This document shows positions 53,497-59,721 of a stretch of 59,721 nt of DNA, piece after piece. This DNA is from Massilia sp. GTDB lineage: Bacteria > Pseudomonadota > Gammaproteobacteria > Burkholderiales > Burkholderiaceae_D. How positions within the stretch are numbered: the first letter of the stretch is position 1; the number at the start of each line of letters is the position of its first letter. The DNA is taken from positions 1 to 59,721 of the forward strand of contig JANYGW010000244.1 of NCBI GenBank assembly GCA_025359245.1, given 5' to 3'. Below the pieces are notes generated by a model, which did not search any database, was not told the origin of the DNA, and saw nothing but the letters and a program-made list of their open reading frames with translations. A program made the translations under genes and the position numbers.

Positions 53497-55902
53497 ATGA
53501 AAACTTCCGCACCACACGCCTTCCGGCGCCCTTCCGCGCCCATCCAGCTGGCGATCCTGACGCTGCTGGCCAGCATCAATAACGTCCAGGCCCAGAGTGC
53601 GCCCGCCAACAAGGACAAGGCGGTCGCCAGCGCCGATTCGGGCGTCATCGCCGAAGTGGTCGTCACCGGCACCAAGCGCGCCACCAGCCTGCAGCGCACC
53701 CCGGTCGCCATCACGGCGATCAATGCCGCCGCGCTCCAGGACAACCACGTGCAGACCATGCTCGACGTGACCGCGCTGGTGCCCGGCTTCGAAGCGACCG
53801 CCGAGGGCGACCACGGCGTGACCACGATGACCTTGCGCGGCATCGGCAACGACAGCGCCAAGGCCGAATACGCCGATCCGGAAGTGGCCACCTTCATCGA
53901 CAACGTCTACTCGCCGCGCCCCGAAGGCGCCACCGCGCTGCTGTTCGACCTCGAGGCGATCGAAGTGCTGCGCGGTCCGCAAGGCACGCTGTGGGGCCGC
54001 AACTCCACCGTCGGCGCGGTCAATATCCAGACTGTCAAGCCTGAACTGCACAGCACCGCCGGTTCGGCCGAAGCCGGCATCGGCGACTATCACCGCTACG
54101 GCGCGCGCGCGGCCTTCAACATCCCGCTGGGCGACACGGTCGCGCTGCGCATCGGCGTCGTGCACGAGCAGCATGACGGCTACGTCGACTACCAGAAATT
54201 CCACGGCGTGCCGTTGGCCGACCAGCGCGCCGCCTACGCGGCCGCCGGCGGCGACCCGGCCACCTTCCGTCCGATCAACGGCAACCTGTTCGCCGTCGGG
54301 AACAAGAAATACAACGCCCAGGACCAGACCGCGTTTCGCGCCAGCCTGCTGTGGCAGATCTCGCCCCAGCTCAAGTGGAACGTCTCGTACGAAAAATTCA
54401 GCGACCGCGGCACCCCCAGCGCCAACCTGATGGAAGACCCGCGCCCGGGCGAGAAATTCCGCTCGATCCTGTCCGACAGCGCCCCCTGGGTCGACCGCGA
54501 CAGCCAGAGCATCCGCAGCCGCCTCGAATACAGGATCAGCGACGGCATGGCGCTGAACTACATCGCCGGCGTCTCCAAATACCGCGGCTCGATGCGCTTC
54601 GACCAGGACGGCGGCTCGCGCGTGCCGACCAGCATCCTGTCGGGCGCCACCTGGCAGGAACACACCACGGTCGACTCGAACTATTTGAGCCATAGCCATG
54701 AGGTCGAACTGCAGTCGCTCGGCTCGAAGGATGTCGACTGGCAGCTCGGCGCCTACTATGCGGCCGAGAAGAACGATATCCGCTTCGATATCCCGATCTT
54801 CAACGGCACCCAGGAAGGCACGGTCGGCTGGCAGGGTTCCTTCATCCAGCCGAAGGAAACCGTGGCCTCGAAAGCCGTGTTCGGCCAGGCCACCTGGAAC
54901 GTCAGCAATGCGCTGCACCTGACCGGCGGCGTGCGCTACACCAAGGACCGGCGCGAAAACATCGGCGGCAACGCCTACACCTGGAACTACGACGCGACCG
55001 TGCCGCAGGTGCCGCTCAATCCGTCGATGGATCCGCGCGTGCCCGGCCAGGGCTTCTCGCCTGGCGCGGTCAGCAACGACGGCGTGTTCAACGGCAGCAA
55101 GGTCACCGGCCTGCTGCGCGCGAACTTCGACGTCAACAAGGACAATATGGTCTACGCCAGCGTGGCGACCGGCTACAAGTCGGGCGGCGTGCAGGATCGC
55201 GGCCTGCCATACAATCCCGAAACGCTGATCAGCTATGAATTCGGCACCAAGAGCTCGTTCATGGGCGGCACGGTCAAGGTCAACAACGCGCTGTTCTACT
55301 CGAAGTTCACCGACTTCCAGTTCAATTCGCCGGTCACTTTCTCGGACGGCAGCCACGGCCTGTCGATCACCAATGCCGATGGCGCCAAGGTGTACGGCTT
55401 CGAGTCCGAGATCACGGCCCGCCTGACGCCGCTCGACCGCCTGTCGGTCACGCTGGCGCTCGAAAAAGCCAAGCTGGGCGTCCTGCTGGCCGGCTCGAAC
55501 GACTATGCGCTGCCGCCGTGCGCGGCCAACCCAGCCCTCAACTCCTGCCTGGACGTGAGCGGCCACACGATGCCGCACGCGCCGAAGTTCTCGACCACCG
55601 TCCAGTACCAGCACACCATCAATATGGCTGAGGGCAAGCTGGTGCCGCGCATCACGGCCCATTACGAAACCGCGACCGAACTGTCGGTGTTCAACCTGGG
55701 CGAGCCGGACCGCCAGAAGGCCTACATCACGGCCGACCTGGGCCTGCGCTACCAGTCCAGCAAGGGCTGGTGGGCCGACGGCTTCGTGCGCAATGTGAGC
55801 GACGCCAAGATCAAGACCAGCGCCTTCAACGGCTTCGGTCCTTGGCTGGCGCAGTACAAGGCGCCGCGCACGGTCGGCATCAACACCGGCGTCGACTTCT
55901 AA
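53497..55902 (+). CDS. TonB-dependent receptor
   Basis: 801 residues, an outer-membrane active importer. Signal peptide about 1-33 (LTLLASINNVQAQS). The TonB-box-like EVVVTGTKR near 52-60 is followed by the plug domain (TPVAITAINAAALQDNHVQ, LRGIGNDSAKAEYADPEV, EVLRGPQGTLWGRNSTVGAVNI) to about 175. The rest is a 22-strand barrel ending in an aromatic residue (GVDF). The plug type and cluster context suggest import of an oligosaccharide rather than iron. First gene of a four-gene operon with GH1, glucokinase and MFS genes. Confidence 0.93.
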   Translation: MKTSAPHAFRRPSAPIQLAILTLLASINNVQAQSAPANKDKAVASADSGVIAEVVVTGTKRATSLQRTPVAITAINAAALQDNHVQTMLDVTALVPGFEATAEGDHGVTTMTLRGIGNDSAKAEYADPEVATFIDNVYSPRPEGATALLFDLEAIEVLRGPQGTLWGRNSTVGAVNIQTVKPELHSTAGSAEAGIGDYHRYGARAAFNIPLGDTVALRIGVVHEQHDGYVDYQKFHGVPLADQRAAYAAAGGDPATFRPINGNLFAVGNKKYNAQDQTAFRASLLWQISPQLKWNVSYEKFSDRGTPSANLMEDPRPGEKFRSILSDSAPWVDRDSQSIRSRLEYRISDGMALNYIAGVSKYRGSMRFDQDGGSRVPTSILSGATWQEHTTVDSNYLSHSHEVELQSLGSKDVDWQLGAYYAAEKNDIRFDIPIFNGTQEGTVGWQGSFIQPKETVASKAVFGQATWNVSNALHLTGGVRYTKDRRENIGGNAYTWNYDATVPQVPLNPSMDPRVPGQGFSPGAVSNDGVFNGSKVTGLLRANFDVNKDNMVYASVATGYKSGGVQDRGLPYNPETLISYEFGTKSSFMGGTVKVNNALFYSKFTDFQFNSPVTFSDGSHGLSITNADGAKVYGFESEITARLTPLDRLSVTLALEKAKLGVLLAGSNDYALPPCAANPALNSCLDVSGHTMPHAPKFSTTVQYQHTINMAEGKLVPRITAHYETATELSVFNLGEPDRQKAYITADLGLRYQSSKGWWADGFVRNVSDAKIKTSAFNGFGPWLAQYKAPRTVGINTGVDF

Positions 55903-55980
55903 GACGCCTGTCCGGCAGGGGGCGCAAGGCATCGCGCCCCCTGTTTCTATTCTCACGACTTACCGAAACAGAGCGTCACA

Positions 55981-57297
55981 ATGAACCAATCCAAGCATTT
56001 TCCCGCGGACTTCACGTGGGGTGTCGCCACCAGCGCCTTCCAGATCGAAGGCGCCTCCGCGGCCGACGGCAAGGGTCCCTCGATCTGGGATACCTTTTGC
56101 CGCCAGCCCGGCGCGATCAAGGATCACAGCGACGGCAGCATCGCCTGTGACCACTATCACCGCTACCAGGAAGACGTGGCCCTGATCGCCGCGCTGGGCG
56201 TGGACGCCTACCGCTTTTCGATGGCCTGGTCGCGCGTCCAGCCGGACGGCAAGGGAGCCTGGAACGAAGCCGGCTTCGCCTTCTACGAGAGGCTGCTCGA
56301 CGCGCTCGAGGCCAATCACATCAAGGCCCACCTGACCTTGTACCACTGGGACCTGCCGCAGGGCCTGCAGGACGACGGCGGCTGGATGAACCGCGCCACC
56401 GCGCACCGCTTTGCCGACTACGCGGCCGAAGTGGCGCGCCGCTTCGGCGACCGGCTCGCCACCATCGCCACCCATAACGAACCGTGGTGCACCGCCAATC
56501 TCGGCTACGGCAACGCCCAGTTCGCGCCCGGCGTGGCCGATGCCAGGCAGGCGATCCAGGTATCGCACCACCTGCTGCTCTCGCACGGGCTGGCCATGAC
56601 GGCCATGCGCGCCGTGGGCAGCAAGGCCAAACTGGGCATCGTGCTCAATCAATGGACCGCCGACCCGGCCACCGATTCAGCGGCCGACCACGCCATGGCC
56701 GAACTGGAATACGCGCGTTCGGTGCAGTGGTTCATGGACCCGATCTTCAAGGGCCGCTACCCGGAGCTGGCGCTGCGCGCCCATGGCGCCGACGCGCCGC
56801 AGGTGCACGACGGCGACTTCGGCGCGATCTGCCAACCGATTGATTTCCTGGGCTGTAATTACTACTTCCGCTCCTGGTGCAGCGCCGCCACCCCGCCCTT
56901 GCCGGCGCCGGGCAAGGAGGGCTTTACCGACATGGGCTGGGAGATCCATCCGCAGGGGCTGACCGAACTGCTGCTCAAGCTCAAGGGCGAGTACGACCTG
57001 CCGCCGATCTACATCACCGAAAACGGCATGGCCAATCCGGACCAGCTGGTGGGCAGCGAAGTGCCCGATGCCGGGCGCATCGCCTTCGTGCGCGCGCACC
57101 TGCACGCACTGCAGGCGGCGATGGACCAGGGCGTGGCCGTGCACGGCTACTTCCTTTGGAGCCTGCTCGACAACTTCGAATGGAACTCCGGCTACGAAAA
57201 GCGCTTCGGCATCATCCATGTCGATTACGCGACCCAGCAGCGCACCTTCAAGGACAGCGCCATCTGGTACCGCGATTTCATTGCATCACATCCTTGA
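55981..57297 (+). CDS. GH1 beta-glucosidase
   Basis: 438 residues, cytoplasmic (no signal). Family 1 glycoside hydrolase retaining mechanism: acid/base Glu167 in ATHNEPW and nucleophile Glu347 in YITENGM. The N-terminal signature FTWGVATSAFQIEGA and the aglycone-site FLWSLLDNFEWNSGYEKRFG are present. It would release glucose from imported beta-glucosides such as cellobiose. Position 78 bases after the receptor and 12 before glucokinase supports an operon. Confidence 0.95.
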   Translation: MNQSKHFPADFTWGVATSAFQIEGASAADGKGPSIWDTFCRQPGAIKDHSDGSIACDHYHRYQEDVALIAALGVDAYRFSMAWSRVQPDGKGAWNEAGFAFYERLLDALEANHIKAHLTLYHWDLPQGLQDDGGWMNRATAHRFADYAAEVARRFGDRLATIATHNEPWCTANLGYGNAQFAPGVADARQAIQVSHHLLLSHGLAMTAMRAVGSKAKLGIVLNQWTADPATDSAADHAMAELEYARSVQWFMDPIFKGRYPELALRAHGADAPQVHDGDFGAICQPIDFLGCNYYFRSWCSAATPPLPAPGKEGFTDMGWEIHPQGLTELLLKLKGEYDLPPIYITENGMANPDQLVGSEVPDAGRIAFVRAHLHALQAAMDQGVAVHGYFLWSLLDNFEWNSGYEKRFGIIHVDYATQQRTFKDSAIWYRDFIASHP

Positions 57298-57309
57298 GGA
57301 GCGCCCACG

Positions 57310-58347
57310 ATGTCCGGATCCTACCTTGACGGGCCGCGCCTGCTGGCCGATATCGGCGGCACCAACGCCCGCTTCGCGCTCGAAGTGGCGCCCGGCGACA
57401 TTGCCGCCATGCAGACGCTGGCCTGCGCCGACTATCCGCGCTTCGAGGACGCTGCCGCCGCCTACCTGGCCGGCGTTGGCGCCGGCGCGCGCCATGCGGT
57501 GATCGCCATCGCCAACCCGGTGCGCGGCGACGCGATCCGCATGACCAACCACGACTGGGCCTTCTCGATCGCCGCCGCGCGGCGCGAACTGGGGCTGGCC
57601 ACGCTGCTGGCGGTGAACGACTTCAGCGCGCTGGCGATGGCGCTGCCGGCGCTCGGCCCCGATGACGTTTTCAAAATCGGCGGCGGCCAGGCCAGGGCCG
57701 GCGGCGCGATCGGCCTGGTCGGCGCCGGCACCGGCCTCGGGGTGTCGGGCCTGCTGCCGGCCGCGGGCCAGTGGGTGGCGCTGGAAAGCGAGGGCGGGCA
57801 CGTCGCGTTCTCGCCGCTCGATGCGCGCGAAGTGGCGGTGCTGCAGTACTGCTGGCGGCGCTACGACCACGTGTCGGCCGAACGCATGGTGTCCGGCCCC
57901 GGCATCGCGCTGATCCGCGAGGCGCTCGCCGCCAGCCGCGGCCTGCCGCTCGACCTGTCGCTGTCGACCGCCGCCATCGTCGAACGCGCGCTCAGCGGCG
58001 CCGATGCGCTGTGCCGCGAAACGCTGGACTGCTTCTCGGGCATGCTCGGCACCGTCGCGGCCAACCTGGCGGTGACGCTGGGCGCCACCGGCGGCATCTA
58101 TATCGGCGGCGGCGTGGTGCCGCGCCTGGGCGACTATTTCGCCGGCTCGCCGTTTCGCGCGCGCTTCGAAAGAAAGGGACGCTTCAGCGGTTTCACCGCG
58201 CAGATCCCGACCATGCTGATCACCAAGCCCTACCCGGCCCTGGCCGGCGCCGCCGCGCTGCTGGCGCGCCACCTGGCCGCGCCGGCCGCCGCGGCCATGC
58301 CGGGGCTGCCCCCACCTACACTGGAGTTCGACCATGCACGCTGCTAA
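57310..58347 (+). CDS. glk: Glucokinase
   Basis: 345 residues, ATP-dependent phosphorylation of glucose to glucose 6-phosphate. Phosphate-binding LLADIGGTNARFAL (about 13-26), the adenosine-site region GLVGAGTGLGVSGL, and the sugar-binding ESEGGHVAFSPLD with the paired Glu/His are all of the proteobacterial Glk type. The C-terminus (GGIYIGGGVVPRLGDYFAGSPFRARFERKG) is complete. Its end overlaps the transporter start by 14 bases. It completes the pathway begun by the GH1 enzyme. Confidence 0.95.
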   Translation: MSGSYLDGPRLLADIGGTNARFALEVAPGDIAAMQTLACADYPRFEDAAAAYLAGVGAGARHAVIAIANPVRGDAIRMTNHDWAFSIAAARRELGLATLLAVNDFSALAMALPALGPDDVFKIGGGQARAGGAIGLVGAGTGLGVSGLLPAAGQWVALESEGGHVAFSPLDAREVAVLQYCWRRYDHVSAERMVSGPGIALIREALAASRGLPLDLSLSTAAIVERALSGADALCRETLDCFSGMLGTVAANLAVTLGATGGIYIGGGVVPRLGDYFAGSPFRARFERKGRFSGFTAQIPTMLITKPYPALAGAAALLARHLAAPAAAAMPGLPPPTLEFDHARC

Positions 58348-59668
58348 ACCGGCTGTTTCACCGCTGCTGTGGGTACCGACCGGCTACTTCACGATGGCGC
58401 TTGGCTATGTCATGCTGACCAGCGTGACGGCCATCATGTTCAAGAATCTCGGCATGGACAACGGCAAGGCGGCCCAGTATTCGAGCATGCTGATCCTGGC
58501 CTACACGCTCAAGCCGCTGTTCGCCCCCTTCGTCGAAATGTACCGCACCAAGAAGTTCTTCGTGCTGTGCGCGCAGGTGCTGATCGGGCTCGGCTTCCTC
58601 GGCATCGCGCTGGCCATGTCGCTGCCGAACTACATGGCGTTCCTGATGGTGGCCTTCTTCGCGCTCTCGTTCGTCGGCGCGACCCAGGACATCGCCAGCG
58701 ACGGCGTGTACGTCACCTCGCTCGATGCGCGCGCGCAGTCGCTGTACTGCGGGATCCAGAGCCTGTCGTGGAATATCGGGCCGATCGTCGCCGCCGGCGG
58801 CATGGTGTGGCTCAGCGGGCGCCTGCATACCCGGCTGTTCCACCACGACGCCAGCGTGTTCGGGCCCGAATGGATCGACGCCTGGCGCGTCATCTTTTTC
58901 CTGGTGGGCGCGCTGACGCTGCTGATGGCGGCCTGGCACGCGCGCGTGATGCCCGACGGCGCGCGCGCCGACAACACGCCAGCCAGCGTGGCCGACGGCG
59001 GGCGCATCCTGCTCGACGCCTTCGTCACGCTGTTCCAGAAGCGCGGCGTGTGGCGCATGATCGCGTTCGCCTTCCTGTTCCGGCTCAGCATCGGCTTCCT
59101 CGAGAAGATCGGCCCCTTCTTCATGGTCGATCCGGCGGCCAAGGGCGGCCTGGGCCTGTCGAACGAGCTGCTGGGCATCATCTACGGCACCTACGGCCTG
59201 GCCGCCGTCCTGCTCGGTTCGCTGCTGGGCGGGCTGTACGTGGCCAGGCGCGGGCTCAAGGCCACGCTGTTCGTGTTGTGCTGCGCGGTCAACATCCCGA
59301 ACGTCACCTTCCTGCTGATGAGCGTGTTTCTGCCATCGAATTTGCTGGTGATCGGCTTGGGCGTGGTGGTCGAGAAATTTTTCTTCGGCTTCGGCGCGGT
59401 CGGCTTCATGATTTATTTGATGCAGCAACTGGCGCCCGGCAAATACACCACCACCCACTACGCCTTCGGCACCGGCGTGATGGGCCTGTGCGGCCTGCTC
59501 ACAGGCATGGTCAGCGGCTACCTGCAGGAAGCGCTGGGCTACGTCAGCTATTTCGTGTTCGTCATGGTGGCGACCATCCCCTCCTTCATCGCCACCTGGC
59601 GCGCCCCCTTCCACCAGGATGACGCGGCGCTCCCCGCCAGCCCGCCCGCCAAGGCCTTGCCCGCGTAA
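58334..59668 (+). CDS. MFS sugar transporter (AmpG-like branch)
   Basis: 444 residues with 12 predicted membrane helices. The N-terminal YVMLTSVTAIMFKNLGMDNGKAAQYSSMLILAYTLKPLFAPFVE and the ATQDIASDGVYVTSL segment in helix 5 resemble the AmpG/PepT-like MFS branch that carries muropeptides or oligosaccharides. The final helices are followed by a Pro/Ala-rich cytoplasmic tail. In this operon it is the inner-membrane step between the TonB receptor and the GH1 enzyme. Confidence 0.85.
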   Translation: MHAAKPAVSPLLWVPTGYFTMALGYVMLTSVTAIMFKNLGMDNGKAAQYSSMLILAYTLKPLFAPFVEMYRTKKFFVLCAQVLIGLGFLGIALAMSLPNYMAFLMVAFFALSFVGATQDIASDGVYVTSLDARAQSLYCGIQSLSWNIGPIVAAGGMVWLSGRLHTRLFHHDASVFGPEWIDAWRVIFFLVGALTLLMAAWHARVMPDGARADNTPASVADGGRILLDAFVTLFQKRGVWRMIAFAFLFRLSIGFLEKIGPFFMVDPAAKGGLGLSNELLGIIYGTYGLAAVLLGSLLGGLYVARRGLKATLFVLCCAVNIPNVTFLLMSVFLPSNLLVIGLGVVVEKFFFGFGAVGFMIYLMQQLAPGKYTTTHYAFGTGVMGLCGLLTGMVSGYLQEALGYVSYFVFVMVATIPSFIATWRAPFHQDDAALPASPPAKALPA

Positions 59669-59676
59669 ACAGAATC

Positions 59677-59721
59677 GGGGTCAGACCTCAATTGAAAAAT
59701 GTTTTTCAATTGAGGTCTGAC
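59677..59721. repeat. Palindromic repeat at the window edge
   Basis: GGGGTCAGACCTCAATT at 59677-59693 and its inverted arm at 59708-59721, cut by the window end. From 59680 the arms extend to a perfect 20-bp inverted repeat with a two-base loop. This is the same family as the element after panC, so both ends of the beta-glucoside locus carry a copy. Confidence 0.88.

Overview
This 59.7 kb window comes from the chromosome of a GC-rich betaproteobacterium. Gene content and protein style point to Oxalobacteraceae near Massilia, Duganella or Janthinobacterium. Supporting features are the DUF349 and DUF3460 proteins, an EarP-type EF-P with Arg32, a GGGGTCAGACC palindromic repeat family, a TssQ-type T6SS lipoprotein, and a TonB receptor next to a tryptophan-halogenase-like gene. 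The assignment is inference; there is no rRNA in the window.

Layout. (1) 1-7.8 kb, minus strand: start of clpB, a YiaA-type membrane protein, then a tightly coupled DUF349-moaE-crcB run, a hemerythrin-like protein, and a DUF2804 / YcaQ (AlkX) crosslink-glycosylase pair. (2) 8-16 kb, plus strand: a multi-PAS diguanylate cyclase and sbcDC. (3) 16-18.9 kb: small genes, a methyltransferase and initiator tRNA-fMet with its terminator. (4) 18.9-25.3 kb: an AT-richer T6SS accessory island with a frameshifted vgrG, a candidate pore-forming effector, a polytopic candidate immunity protein and a membrane-anchored protein. A degenerate copy of the tRNA-fMet 3' end and terminator lies at the far edge. 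(5) 25.3-28.8 kb: two secreted proteins, a small gene and dbpA. (6) 29.1-32.7 kb: a T6SS phosphorylation module (FHA-less TagH C-terminal domain, PP2C phosphatase, Ser/Thr kinase, TssQ lipoprotein). (7) 32.7-34.6 kb: efp with its rhamnosyltransferase earP. (8) 35-38.2 kb: a three-gene set with a triplicated glycine-zipper/poly-Gln protein, a free propeptide-like protein, and a subtilisin whose own pro-region resembles that free protein. I regard this set as the best candidate for an undescribed system. (9) 38.4-40.3 kb: two tRNA-Glu, one tRNA-Ala and gltX. (10) 40.4-50.6 kb: a secreted beta-helix protein, a Mut7-C gene broken by an in-frame stop, a periplasmic binding protein, apbC, metG, a GNAT enzyme, a FabMG-like protein, DUF3460, scpA and panC. 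(11) 50.7-59.7 kb: a beta-glucoside utilisation locus, bounded on both sides by palindromic repeats.

How the genes work together. In region 11 the outer-membrane TonB receptor, GH1 beta-glucosidase, glucokinase and MFS permease form a complete route from an oligosaccharide to glucose 6-phosphate. A LacI-type repressor and a halogenase-like flavoprotein are transcribed divergently, and two LacI-type operators exactly 20 bp apart lie in the shared promoter region. In regions 4 and 6 the VgrG/effector/immunity genes and the kinase/phosphatase module serve a type VI secretion system whose core genes lie outside this window. In region 8 the order substrate-like protein, inhibitor-like protein, protease suggests a self-contained proteolytic module, but no function is known to me.

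Two genes appear broken (vgrG by a -1 frameshift near 19415, Mut7-C by TAA at 42239-42241). Either could be a sequencing error.
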